A stretch of DNA of 64,000 nt from Areca catechu (Eukaryota; Streptophyta; Magnoliopsida; Arecales; Arecaceae): NCBI GenBank assembly GCA_021397845.1, contig CM038043.1, positions 126,090,013 to 126,154,012 of the forward strand, read 5' to 3'. This document shows, in pieces, positions 42,567-55,152 of this stretch; the stretch's first letter is position 1; each line of letters begins with the position of its first letter. The notes beneath the pieces were generated by a model that was given only the letters and a program-made list of their open reading frames with translations, was not told the origin of the DNA and searched no databases. The position numbers and the translations under genes were made by a program.

Positions 42567-45500
42567 CTAAGCAGCTGCAGCCATGGGGACTGATCGGTAG
42601 CATGCCCGCTTTGCAGCACGGACGATGTCGTCAACCTACAGGGAAAAATTCCGGAAAAAGAAAAGAGGGTAAGAAATCTTTAATATCAAATTGGCCATCT
42701 CCACTTGAAACGTTTTAACCTAACCTAATATTTCTCATAAATTACTGTAAAACTTTACACAAGAAGATGCAAGAAAAGCTGACCTGAGGAACAGCCATCC
42801 TCTCCAGGTTTGCAGCGTAAGGCATAGGAACATCAGCTCCAGCAATCCTCTCCACTGGTGCATCAAGATACTCAAAGCTTTCCTCAATAATGGACATACT
42901 GTTCAATAAATGCATCTCATAATCAGATGGGCATGAGAGATGGAAGAAAAGGGAGGGGGAGATGGGAGTGAGAAGCTAACCATATTTCAGCACCTACACC
43001 ATGCTGCGGGAAACCTTCTTCAACAGTCACCAGTCTGTTGGTTTTCCTAACTGAAGCATTGACAGTAGTTCTGTCCAGCGGCCTTATTGAACGGAGATTT
43101 ATAACCTGTAACAAAACAAAGGCTTTTAGGCAACTCATGGGTTGATTATGATAAAGCAAGCCACCATTTGATTTCCAAGAGACTTCACCTCGGCATCAAT
43201 TCCTTCCTTTGAAAGTATCTCTGCAGCCTGAACATGATCGACTAAGAGTTAGATTCACAAATAGCAACTAATGAAATTCTTGAAAATACAATAAAAAAAA
43301 GCAAGAGTCAGAGAGCACTAAATAGAGTCTGTTCTATGAATAAATAAGACATTCTGTACCATACAAAGCCATGGAAAGTATTCTTGGTTCCTGTTTTTCC
43401 ATTGCCAATGTCTGTTCAAGGACAATTATCTTCACATCTCTCCCCTTATGGCATCCACTAACGGATTTTCCTTCATGCTAAAACCTTTCAGAAACAAAGA
43501 TCCCTCCCTATTTTGATGGTAGTCAACTCTCTTCAGAACATTTTAAAAACTAGTCTTGTTTCATAGCCGATGATAAAATAGTAACAGGAAAATGCTATCC
43601 ATTTGTGGGACAGAGGCATGATAAAAACTGTGTCAAGCTATGATACCTGCCAACTGAATGCCTTGGAAAACAAATTGAATATCTTGAAAAATTAATAGAG
43701 GGCGAATGCTGGAATTTCAGATTAATCCAAGCTCTTGTTTCTCTTTCCCTTCTTCTCCACAACTTGGTAGAGGGAATGAGTGCTGTCCTACATGGAACAG
43801 GCGTCAAAATATTAAAGCCTTCAGACTGAATCGGCAAATTCATAGCCAACATATCGAATATTTTGGGAAGCAATTCTAATACAAACTTGAAAGAGAAGAT
43901 GGTGAAGCTCTATGACTCAAGGTATGAACTAAATCTAATGTTCACTTCTAAGCAGAGCTAGTGTTACAGTTGGTTTCCTTCCATTTAGAAATGCTATATC
44001 CAGATGATAAAGAGACAGGGACCTTCAAAATTTACCATTGCTACAAAACTATGCCAAGAAGGATGATAAACAGGATGGTTTTGCTTTTTTAGCAAAAGGA
44101 GGAGAAGGCGGTGGAAAATTTAACATGCCGCAAAACAATTTCAATGAGGACGATAAACAGGATGCTTTTGCTTTTTCAGCAGCAGCAGAAGCAGCAGGAG
44201 AAAGAAAGGTTTGTCGTTCCTTCCCTTCCAACATTAGCCTTCTTTCCTTTCCCAAAAGAAGACTTTTGAGACTCAGGAGCGCTGATGATGATGTCGAGAC
44301 AGGGTGGGTCCATTAGGCTGGTACCGGCTCCTCCCTGCACCATATTGGAGAAGCCCCTTCGAGTCTGTTTTTCTTCTGCTTCATGCCCATTTGTTCATCC
44401 TTCATCCCAGATTGGGTGCCCTCCTACTCTGATGCTGGACCAGCTTGGATGAAGTAGTACTTCAGACCCAACTCCACAAATCATATGGAAGAAGCTCCTC
44501 CACTTCGATCTCTTTCCCTTGAAACGTTACCCTTCTTTCCTAAATCAGTTATTTAAGGCAGACATTCTTTCTGCTCTAGGCCTTCGGATTGCCAAAGGAG
44601 ATTGAGATTCAGGCATGCTGATGATGTGGTGGAGACAGAGTAGGTCCAGTAGTTTAGACTTGATTCCTCCACTGTATATCCGTATTGGAGAAGCTCCTTC
44701 GTGTTTGTCCATCTTATCCTTCATGTCCGTCTGTCTGTTCATCATACCAGATCAGGTGCTCACGTGCTTTGGTGCTGGACCAACTAGGGGGAAGAAGAAG
44801 GAAGTTCAGACCCGACTCCTCCCTTTACCGTATTAGAGAAGTGCCTTTGAGTCAGTACATCTCCTTCACATTCATTTATTTGTCCTAGAATGGCTGCTCC
44901 CCTTCTCTGGTGCCAGACCAGCTCAGTGAGAAGAACATTTGACGTTCTTTTGCATGCTAGGCTGTTGGATTGCTAAAGGAGACTTTGAGATTCGAGTGCA
45001 CCGATGATGAAGTGGAGATGGAGTAGGTGCATTAGTTTAAAGCCAACTCAGAAAAAAGATCTGTTGTTCGTTGGGTTTGGGTTCTTGGCATGAAAAAACA
45101 TTTGATGTTCTTTCATGCTCTAGGCCGTTGGATTGCTAAAGGAGACTTTGAGACTTATGCACGCTGATGATGATGTGGAGACGAAGTAGATTCATTAGTT
45201 CGAGCCAGACTCCTCCCTTCACCATTTTGGAGAAGCTCCTTTGCATCCATCCATCCTTCTGTCATCCCTGACTGGGTGGTCACCCGCACCGATGCCAGAC
45301 CAGCTCAGGTTCGGCTTCTTTGCAAAGGATCTCGCAACCCCTCCACAAAGCCACCTAATAAAGTGCCTCGCCTTCATGGATCCAAGCCTCAAGCTAATGA
45401 GCTCCAAGATTGGTCCATGGGGAATGGGAAACATGCCTAGATCTCACCAGAGGTCGGGTCTCATGGATTCCATTGCCTTGTAAAGCCAGTCCCAGACTTA

Positions 45501-48500
45501 GTGGAGAAATCTCCCACGGAAAAGATGGAGATGTGAAGAGTATCAAGCCTGGTGGAATTTGGGTTCAGGTTGGAACTAATGGCACTTCTGTTTCCACTCC
45601 CTCATCATATCTGTTCCAATTTGAACGCTCTCATCCCCATCAGACAGTCCCACATGCAAACGAACATCAAATGTTCTTTTGCACAAAGGACCTAACCTGA
45701 ACCCATTTAATGCAGGACATGTCAGATTGCCACAATAGTTGTCCCATAATCCTGTACTCAAATATGGGTTCGGCTAGCATTGCTCATAATTTCTAACAGA
45801 GATAGCACTAGAAGCATTGCATCCTATACTCAACAAAGAAATATGGTCTTACGATGATAATTGCACTTCTTCTAGAGGGGTGTGATGTGCTCAGCACACT
45901 CAAGACAAAAGTAACCAACCATCAACAAACATATATAGACAACAGCATTTAAAGCACCAACAAGAATGTTCAATGTCCTACCACGAACAGAGCACATTCT
46001 GCACTGCAAATATGTATGTCTGATTGTGCTTGTGTATGAGCACATGTTGCCACAAGCAGAACCCATGCCCAGTTGCATGTGAGTAGCTGTGCTTGTGGAT
46101 GTCTGTGGCAGTAACATGGCACAACAATAACAAGCACATACAACCATGCTTCTCTCAAATATAAGTAAAAACCTTCGCATCTTTAAAATCTTGTTTTCAA
46201 GGCGGCACTTATTGCTTCGAAATTTCCAATGAAATCGACATCAATATAAGCATGAGAAGTTCCTTCCTCCATTGCCATTGTTAAATGCCACCACAACAAC
46301 AGCATTCAATTATTGTTATGAGAAGTCTCAAGGCCAATCAATTCTAGGTGATAAAATCGAACATGTAGCACCATCTTGCAATTGCACAAAACGGTAATCA
46401 TTTCCTTGTCCCCTTTACATGAGACATACAAAGACAAAAGCACTCATTAAGAAATTAAATTATGGAAGAAATATGCAATAAACACTATTGCAAATCATGC
46501 TTACTAATGCATGGAAAGAATGCCTTCAAAGAGAATGTTCAGGATAAGACAAATGTCCAGACCTATAAAATTCAGTCATAAAGGTTGCTTGATGTTAAAA
46601 AAGTCTAGCTAAGAGCTCTACATGATCACCAGCTCATTAACATCCCATCATCCTAAAGGGACTGAGAAAGGAAACATCACACTACCCTGTCACCATATGT
46701 TGCAAAACCTCTTCCACAAGGATATCATTAAATTTTGCCACTCAACTGTTTTAGCATGAAAAATTCTATAATTTTTTTTATACACTCATCACATCTATGA
46801 TGATTAAAATAACTCACAAGAATCCCCTTCCAAAAAGAAATATCTTTCATTCCTTTAGTGATCTACTTGCCTTAAGAAGCTTCCTAACCAACTTGAAAAT
46901 TTCAAGCCATCTCAACAGGTGGTGCTTAAAAATCCTACTTAGCACTCTACGACATAAAGAATTTTAAATTCAAGTTAATATGGACAAAACTTGGATCAGA
47001 TTGAATGATTGACGATCCTACATCGCTCAAACTAAAACCTCTAACAGCTTTCCTACTTAATACTTATACATGAACCCATATTTCTCATGGAACTTGCTAA
47101 ATAAAGATTATTACCTAAAGACAAAAGATTTCAATTACTTATCTATTTTAAAAGGACCATTGTGGAGTTCTCATTTAGGAAAGATGCTCCTACAACAGGA
47201 TATCTAGTTTTCCAAAAAAGAAAGTCTGATGGTGGAGCTTTTTACTCTCGAGTATAATGCTTCTGTGGGGACAGCTTGTTTTTAATGAGAAATGCAAAGA
47301 CTTTTCCTTTATAAAATAGTAGACTATAGGCTTTTGGTCCATAGAATGGGCAATATGCCTCACAGAAACACCTCTAGAATGATCACAATGTTGAAACTTG
47401 AAAACTTATGCAACCTTATCTACTATCATCAAAGAATTACTGGAAAAATCATGCTTCTTTTTATACTGTCATTGCTTTACCCTCAGCTATTTTCATCATT
47501 CTTCCATACATGATTGCCATATTATAGCCTCTTAAAGTTCATAATGACATGAAAATTTATAAAAGAATACCTCCAGGACAAGATCATAATCAAGGATCGC
47601 TAACTGGTACTAGGACCCGTACCGATCAGTGACTGGTATGGTACGGTACCGTACCGGTATGGGTACCGGCCTTGGTGAATTGAAAAAAAAATATCTTCCT
47701 CTCCTCTCTCAACTAACAACCAAAAATAAAATGAAAACAGATTCGAACCGGTCCCGAACCAGACCAGTGTCAACCGGTTCCTTTTTTTTATATTTATAAA
47801 GGGGGAGAACTGTTATTTATAGCCAAACCGTGCCGATTTGACACTGGTCTGGTTCGGGACCGGTTCGAACCGGTTTTCTTTTTTTTTTTTGGTTGTTAGT
47901 TAAGAGAGGGGAGGAAAATATTTTTTTCTCAATTCACCAAGACCGGTACCCATACCGGTACGGTTCAACAATCCTTGATCATAATAATATGATCATCCCC
48001 ATCCCCAATTTATTTTTATTTTTTATTTTTAAAGATGGAACTAGGTTTGTCAGAATTTATGATCTTGTCTCTTTGCAACCAACCAATTATCAAATAAAAA
48101 ACAGCATTTTGAAGTCCAATCCAAACATCATTGAACAGCTAAATTTGAAACCTACTCTTGTGTATGGATACAAACATGTTATTCAAATCTAGTAATTTAC
48201 ATTATTATAAAGGAAGACACTCAATCAAAAAAGGCATCACATAATTAACCATAAGCTCTTTAAGCAGAATAACAAAACTTCTTTGTTCAGCTTCCATGAC
48301 CGATAACTTAGAAGGCATCATGCAACTTCAGTATTACCAAATCGGCTTTTGCCTTCTAAAAATTTAAGCATAAGCTCATTAAAAAAAAAAAAAAAAAAAT
48401 CAAAGACATACAGTCCATGCTGCACTTCCCTTCAAATGGACTTTTGTTCTTCAACCATTGCTAAAAAGCATTTTTGACTCCTAAGTGGAAATAACATATC

Positions 48501-51500
48501 TCATACCCCTAATCTCCATCTGTAGACCAAATATCTCCTACTAAGCCCTCATTAATTGTTGATAGAGATTTATTTAAGTTCAGGTTCCATGATCAGTAAA
48601 AAAACCCTACTTTCAGAAATCAAGATAAACGACAAGACCATAGACCTAGAATGACAAGCTGGAAGCTGAGTTTGCTGATGTTGTACAGACACAATCCCAT
48701 TATCAAACATAATTGAAGGAGAAAAGATGCAGTTGAATTAAAAAGTGTTAGTTAATTTGACCTCAATGACCATCAAAACATAAAAGAAAACATGCATCCT
48801 GTTTGTCCTCCTTTATTAACTATTCTACAAATGTCCAAATATCAATAATTTTAAGCATCAATTTTAACATTAAAGCAAGGAACGAAAAAAAATCATAAAT
48901 AGTAAATAGCTGAAGCTTTTGAAACTGGAATACTGTTAAAAATATGAATCATATAGATATGCATCAATCACTAAAGAAAAGCATTTTCAGATTACATCAA
49001 ATAAATGACAATCAAAAAGTAGTTAAGCAATCAGAAGTTTTCTAAGTTCGTCTGTAACAGTGAAAGCTTGATGTCATCGATAAGAACATTATCTTGAGAA
49101 CTCCTCAATTTACACATGTAAAATTGTTTTAGATACTAGCATTTCCCTCCTAAGTTAAACTGATTTAGCCAGATGCCAGCAGCAAACAAGCAAAACCACT
49201 TTAGATGCAAGGCCAGTTGCAGCTGATGATATCAAAATTTAGTTACATACCTGCAGAGCATAACCAACCATTTTTGAAAAAGAGGTAATCGTAACATGCT
49301 TTCCTTCTCGTTCTATCTGTCAATCAAGGAAAACAGATACAGGTTATGAAAAAATAACAGAGTCTAGGTCCTGTCAATGATCTTTAGAAAAGCATACCTT
49401 GGCTTTCCCTATTGGAAGGCAGAAACTGGAATCAAGAGCTTCAGCTGAAACAGGAAATGACTCTCCGTATCTGTGAATACACATTTACATGTTTAAAGCC
49501 TGTCCAGACAAGGTAATATTGAAGCCAAATAACTGAAGGGCATTTGATCTATTGCTACATACAGAAGTTCATTTTCAAGGAAAACAACAGGATCAGGGTC
49601 CCTTATAGCTGCTTTTAACAAGCCTCGAGCATCTTCAGATGAATATGGGCTTAGCACTTTCAAACCAGGAACATGTGCATACCAAGCTGCATAACACTGA
49701 AAATTCATTCATAATGAGAACCATCTCCATATTTTATCTTATTCATTCATCGGAAGCAAGCAATCCAAAAAAACTGTATATATCAATACATAATAACATC
49801 ACAAAGGCTTTACATGGTAGGAGATTAACCACTAGATCTTAATTGGCAATAGGCCCCATTCGAAGTAGCAGGGGCTGGTTATATCAATCCATCTCCACAA
49901 TCCATTTTACAAAAGATGCCCTGTATAAAAGAACTTGTCAAATAGATTCCCACTACTTCCATCCCAGTTTCATAGGTCTACCTTAACGCAATCCATGCCT
50001 TCTTTCTGTTCCAGCATGGCCACAACCATGCACCATGTCATTCATCATAATATTTTTTTTTCTTTCAAGAAGGGGATGCCACCACCAGAGTTTGAACCTT
50101 GGACCTCTCCCAAGTGGAGAAGAATGCCAACCAGCTGAAATGAGGCTGGTTATACCATTCATGATAACACGGTTTGAAAAATGCAAGCTAAACACCACAG
50201 ATGATGAGATCTAGAGTGCTTTCCTTTTCCATCTATCATGAAGGAAAGAAATGAGCAAGAGTGAAAAAATAATTACATCGACGAGACTGTGTGACATATC
50301 AGAAAAAAAGAAATCTGTTACAATAAGCAAATAGGATCTAGATGAAATAGGCAATAAGTGCAGGGACAAGTGACTTGCTGTAGAAAGACCTAGAGCGACA
50401 TGGATCAAAATTGTCCTAAACAGACTACTGCTTACATTCTAGATATCGCATGTGGTGTGGATTTCGATTCCATATTTCAATAAGGTTTCTTGGTCATGGT
50501 TATAGATTTCCCTATCAGCAAGACACTCACAAACTGATGGCTTATGAACAAGAACTTGCTCTACATTAAAAGCATCAATTTACTAACAATAACATGCGGC
50601 ACTATCACAAAAATGTATGCCAAATTTTATGACAGTTTCCAACAAGGATGGTTTATGGATGGGTGTTGCCTGGAGTAGTGCAACAAACTTCTCTAAAGAC
50701 TACAAAGGAAAGCATTTAGTGGTAAAGAATCTTCTTTTAGGATAATAGCCATGCACCTGTGAATGTTGAGCACCAACTCCAGCAGCAGCACCATTTGGGC
50801 CTCTGAAAACAATAGGTACAGATATCTGACCTGCTGACATGTAGTTTGACTTTGCAGCAGAATTAATAATATGATCAATTGCCTGTAGATGCATCAGACA
50901 AACAATTTAGATACACAAAATATGCATAACTTTTGCTATTCATGCATGTGCTACAGGTAGTCGTCTGCAATGATGGAAGATACTTGGTGCCCGTTTTCAT
51001 ACTCAAAGAAGTAAAACAATAGACCCACCTGACCTTTGAAAAAGGATCAACAATCAGTAACTAGTAGAATGGCTGCCACTTGCTAGGATTTTATCAGCTT
51101 TTACCCTAGAGTGCAAGCTCCAACTATTGAGCAGCCAAACCAACAACTGAATCAAACAATTTTCAGACTAACAGTTACTAACTTTAACATCAGCAAATAT
51201 CTAGATTAAATTTGGGTCAACTTCAAATAAAGAGATATTTTCCTATTCAAGGACTGACTTGCACAAATCATACTACCAAACTCCTTATTGCATAATGTGA
51301 TACTATAGGATACACCATTCACAGAAGCTAATAAAACTCTCTTAATCTAGATTTTGACCAAAACAGACAATTAAGAATTTCTGTTGCTCACAAATGAAGC
51401 CTGTGCAGCCCAGAATTGCAAATACGTATCTACAAGATGATCACTAAAATCATACAGTATTTAGAAGCAGGACTGGCAGAAACGACACTCACAACTGGGA

Positions 51501-53334
51501 TCAAATTTTAGGAAGAATATACACAACTTTTTCTACAAGACACCCAATACAAATCAGTTTTCGAATAATGCATGTTTTAAAACCTTAAATTTAAACATAT
51601 TAAAAACTAACCAACCCCTTTTTTGGATAGGGAAAAGCGAAAGTATAATTTGATACATAAAAATTCTGAGTTCTACTTCATGGCCCATTGAAGCTTTGAA
51701 AAAGAAATCGGGTACTTTGAGGTTGTGAATTCAAATTCAGCCTTAAAATTGTGCACACAAATTAGATAGGCTAGAATGTTTGCTGATGTACGATAGACAC
51801 TACACAATTCAGTTCAAAGCCAGAAACTTTATCTAAATTTAATTATGTAGAGCACAAGCCAATGTGCTGTGGCCAAAACATAAACTTGATGAAAATATTT
51901 CCATTCATAAGTTTTGCAAACCTAGTTATTGGGTATCTCTTATCTCTTGCGATGGTTTGCAGCAACCTTTTTTTCATATATTTAGTGATTTTGACATTCA
52001 GTTAACCATTTCTCCACCAGAAACAAGAAAGAAGCATAAGTGTTCAGACTAATTGCAAGATTTAATAAAATTCTGCACTTTGTTCTATGCCTGCAGTTCT
52101 TCCTCTTTATTCCATTCCATCAAACACTACTAGAAGTCGTTTCAGCTTATAGGAGGCAATTTAATCATGCATGCTTGATCATCTGGATTGTAAATAATTA
52201 TACACGACTTAATCTTTCTGAGACACGTGCATAACATGTATGTACATGCAAAACCACATCGACTGCATGAGATCATGTGCCAAAATAGGCATTTCATGAG
52301 TGGCACTGCTTACTTTATTTTCTATTTAAGTCATATAATTTCTCAGGTAAAATAAAACACTATTTGCACCATCAATAACAATTTATGCTTGCCATGAAAA
52401 CCAGTAACACTTCAAAATTGGCTGCAGTGAGTTGGTCTCCCTGCAGGGCAGGTCAATGTCAAAACATTAGACCCATTTATGTAATCAAACCAACCCACAT
52501 ATTAACATTCGACCCTACCCATTAATCACTGCAAAGACCAGATTAGATCAGATAACATTTGTTTGAACAACCATAAGCTGGTTGAATGCAACTGATAATT
52601 TCCACAAAAGACAAATACCCTACTCACTTTTCACCTCTATATTCAGGTCCGATTAATAAAGGACTGATGTGTTGGATCTAGATCAGGCAATTTATTGACT
52701 CTACAAAACTCATCCACAGGCCATGTTCCAGAATAAGTTGCATTTATAAAAAAGCAAATAAATTGAATAAAACAATCAAATGTAATGCTGCACAAAAAAA
52801 AAGAAAACTCTAACCTGCATGGAGAAGTTGAATGTCATAAATTCTACAACAGGCCGAAGACCATAGTAAGCTGCACCAACCCCAATACCAGCAAAACCAG
52901 CCTGCAACAATACAACCAATGATACAGGAACCAGACTGACAAAACCACAAGGACAAAAGCTGCTGATAGTTTGAATATGAAGCTAACCTCTGTAATTGGA
53001 GTATCAAGAACTCTCTCAGGACCATACTTCTCAAGCAGACCCTTGGAAATCTACAAGATGAGAATTGAAGATTGTATTTGTATCAGTAGAAAAAGAGTAA
53101 TCATGTACACAACACAAAGAGCAAGATTTCAAATTTTACAAGGGTTTCTTACCTTGTAAGCACCCTGATACTCCCCTACCTGCAGTCAAAATTTTCATTA
53201 GAATAAGTGCTGAACAAAGCATGGTTCAAAAGGCATGCATTCCCCAGTATTACCTCTTCACCCATCAAGAATACTTTAGGATCTGCAGACATCTCCTCAT
53301 CAAGTGCAGAGTTCAGAGCTTCACGCACTGTCAT
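42567..53334 (-). CDS. PDHB: Pyruvate dehydrogenase E1 beta subunit, mitochondrial (12 exons; exon 1 not seen)
   Basis: This subunit pairs with E1 alpha in the mitochondrial pyruvate dehydrogenase complex, binds thiamine diphosphate and decarboxylates pyruvate. Exons in transcript order: 53254-53334, 53153-53179, 52988-53050, 52815-52901, 50757-50882, 49563-49696, 49398-49470, 49251-49316, 43189-43227, 42981-43105, 42784-42898, 42567-42635. All 11 introns are GT-AG, phases agree, and the sum is 1005 bp (334 codons plus TAG). The protein starts MTVREALNSALDEEM, has GEEVGEYQGAYK (the Glu pair at the cofactor site), FNFSMQAIDHIINSAAKSN, RGPNGAAAGVGAQHSQ (with the conserved His), RSIRPLDR, EEGFPQHGVGAEIC and GADVPMPYAANLE, and ends ACYRSVPMAAAA. 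Length equals a mature E1 beta. CTGTCTCACAG immediately before the first ATG is a splice acceptor, so an upstream exon with the targeting peptide is expected; it is not between 53335 and 53760, and transposons follow. No internal stop is present. The chloroplast paralogue is less likely given this close match to the mitochondrial form. Confidence 0.95.
44040..45310. repeat. Degenerate tandem repeat in PDHB intron
   Basis: Four diverged copies of a unit of roughly 150-400 bp share CTCCTCCCTNCACCATATTG and GAGAAGCTCCTTCG (near 44326, 44664, 44815, 45210). They also share TGATGATGTGGAGAC and GCTGGACCAGCTC-like words. At the left end, two copies of GGATGATAAACAGGATG with TTTTGCTTTTT follow each other (44058 and 44150). 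The origin is unknown. Confidence 0.6.
47591..47977. mobile_element. Foldback hAT-type MITE in PDHB intron
   Basis: The element is 387 bp. Ends are CAAGGATCG and AATCCTTG, flanked by a perfect 8-bp duplication ATCATAAT (47583-47590 and 47978-47985). The two arms, about 150 bp each, are inverted copies: GGTACCGTACCGGTATGGG..., CAATTCACCAAG/CTTGGTGAATTG, AACAACCAAAAA and CGGTTCGAACCGG words recur in reverse order. The loop is short (around 47790-47830). Transcribed with the gene it would give a long hairpin. Confidence 0.9.
50051..50156 (-). mobile_element. Short SINE in PDHB intron
   Basis: On the minus strand an A-box-like TCAGCTGGTTGG and a B-box-like GGTTCAAACT are followed by CTGGTGGTGGCATCCCC and an A-rich tail. 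It is flanked by an 11-bp duplication with one mismatch: ATTCATCATAA (50040-50050) and ATTCATGATAA (50157-50167). It is only 106 bp, so it may be a minimal or truncated copy. Confidence 0.75.
50883..52814 (-). other. PDHB intron without recognised repeat
   Basis: AT-rich sequence between the exon starting AIDHIINSAAK and the exon ending NFSMQ. I see no transposon ends or coding signal. Confidence 0.5.
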
Positions 53335-53536
53335 CTGTGAGACAGAGATGCCGTGAATTTAGGATCAACACTCTTACTCCAAACAAAGAATTAAAATAGA
53401 GAGGAAATAGAAAAAAATATCTATCCAAACAGACATTTGAGTAGATATAGAACAAGACAACACATGAACATATAACATTCCAGATCTTCCAAACAAGCTG
53501 GATATTTCTTTGATCAGCAAGCACCATAAACATTAC

Positions 53537-53706
53537 GAAAAAAAGGGCATCACAGTGCATGAGGCACTCGCCATTGCCAGGGGTTTGGGGAGGGTTAGAT
53601 GTAAGCAGCCTTACCCTATGTGCAAAGAAGTTATTTCCATGTTTTGAACCTGCAACCCTCAGGTTACGATAGAGAGAACTTTATCATTGCACCAAGGCCT
53701 GCAATA
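53537..53706 (-). mobile_element. Au-like SINE in PDHB intron 1
   Basis: On the minus strand it reads TTGGTGCAATGATAAAG (A-box region), GGTTGCAGGTTCAAAAC (B-box), then TAAGGCTGCTTACATCTAACC and CCCCAAACCCCTGGCAATGG, ending GAGTGCCTCATG... and a T-rich end. This order matches the Au SINE family known from many flowering plants. Family name is from recognition; edges are approximate. Confidence 0.75.
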
Positions 53707-53760
53707 TTGTAAACATGATAATAATTCTCACTATTGCCATCAAACCCCTGGTAGGAAGAT

Positions 53761-54368
53761 TGTTGGGGACTTACTCCAGACCAAAGGTTCTCCAGTAGAG
53801 GACCCTCCGATGCTTAAGTCAATAAGGAAAATTTGAGGACCAAACAAAAAACTTAGAGAAATCAAAAAGGCAATCTCCTAGCACAGTATTAGCTTACTTC
53901 CTGAAGGTTCTTTCTTACCAGTATTTATAAGTACTTATAGAAACCAAATTCTGTTAGGAGATAACCTCCTTCTGTTAACCATTATAGCATTCTATTGAGA
54001 CTAACATCTTTCTGTCGTAGTTAATAGTCTGTCATAACAACTTTTTATTATGACAGCTATTTCCTCTCCGGTCACTGAGTAAGACATCTTTAGATAATCG
54101 GCATACCCCTTAGTCACGAATGGTGTCTTGGCACTTTATATGTCAGTCACTTTATCTTGTGCCCGACTATTCAGCCATCTTGCCTTCGAGAACATTAATC
54201 CAACTCTTGGTAAAATATAGTTAATCAGGACTTCGGTATCATAATTAGTCGGCTTTGCTCATTTGTATTTGAGTTATTTGGCTGCCATATGTTGAGTCAT
54301 CCACCTAGTACTCTTAGTTGGCAAACCCAGTCACTCTTAGTCAGCAAGTCCGAGCATTTGGTATAATA
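53761..54368 (-). repeat. Gypsy K 3-prime LTR
   Basis: The LTR is about 608 bp. The left edge is TGTTGGGGAC; the right edge, GGTATAATA, is set by the adjacent tract. The minus-sense start TATTATACC suggests the terminal TG has mutated to TA. In the minus sense there is a TATA box CTTATAAATAC (about 53932) followed by TTGACTTAAGCATCGGAGG (53804-53822). Confidence 0.7.
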
Positions 54369-55152
54369 GTTGCCCCCCACTCCCAATTCCAAGACATTTT
54401 GTCGTCTTGGAAGAAGGGAGTAACATTAATGATTCATACACCCTCGAGCTCCACCATCCTTGTTCTTCGTGCTGGTCATTAATTATCTCCTCAAGAAAAA
54501 AGGTGTGGAAAGGCCATGTTGTCGTTTCGATGTCGAACTATCATTATGGTAAACATCATGTCGAAGGATTTGTTATTAATGGCTGAAATGGCTGACGATT
54601 CAGGAGATGTAGTCGCCTTTTCTCTAGCCTTTCCGATCGCTCCACGTGTTGGATTATTGTTGGAAAATTGATCCTCACACAGATCTGGGCGATGTGTCGA
54701 CATCATAATGGAGGTGTGATGAAAAGCCAAACAATCCTTTCAACCAAGTCGAGCCATGTGGCATCATTTGGTAGGTTTCTTGTCACTTGAAGACTAAATC
54801 ATCATCGTCAATGGTATTTATATAAAGGCGTCTTCTTCTTCCAAGGTTCCCTTGCTGGAACTCTAAGTTCTTCACGAGAACCCTCTTCTCCATAGAATCT
54901 CCCTCGAGTTTTCAAGTTCTCTTTCCTTCCAAGTTCTCCTAAAGGTTAGGATTTTTGCATTTTCACTGATTTTTCCTTCTTTTTTACTGGTCTCTGACCC
55001 TTTTGGGACTTCCGGGGCTTTCCCATGAGTTCTTCCTCCTTTCATCTTTGACCTCCAAAGCTTTAGGATGGTTAGGACCGTGAAAACCCCCACCTCTCCT
55101 ACCAGGGGAACTGCTTCATAACGGCCCCAAGAAAACGCCAAACCTAGGAAGA
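54369..55152 (-). other. Gypsy K polypurine tract and spacer
   Basis: The tract on the minus strand is GGGAGTGGGGGGCAAC, next to the LTR and the same as gypsy D's apart from two bases. The remaining spacer has no recognised coding sequence. On the plus strand, TATTTATATAAAGG near 54820-54835 is a plausible TATA box for the opposite-strand ORF. Confidence 0.5.

Larger units (their letters stand above)
43228..49250 (-). other. 6-kb PDHB intron
   Basis: The intron lies between the exon ending GYALQ and the exon starting AAEILSKEG. It contains a decayed tandem repeat (44040-45310) and a foldback hAT MITE (47591-47977). The rest is AT-rich with no coding signature. The many short open frames here fall in intron sequence and are not genes. 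Confidence 0.7.

Noticed and set aside
45219..46180. Open frames considered as an intron-nested gene
   Set aside because: No family resemblance, both strands open, and they fall in the decayed tandem repeat and flanks of the PDHB intron.
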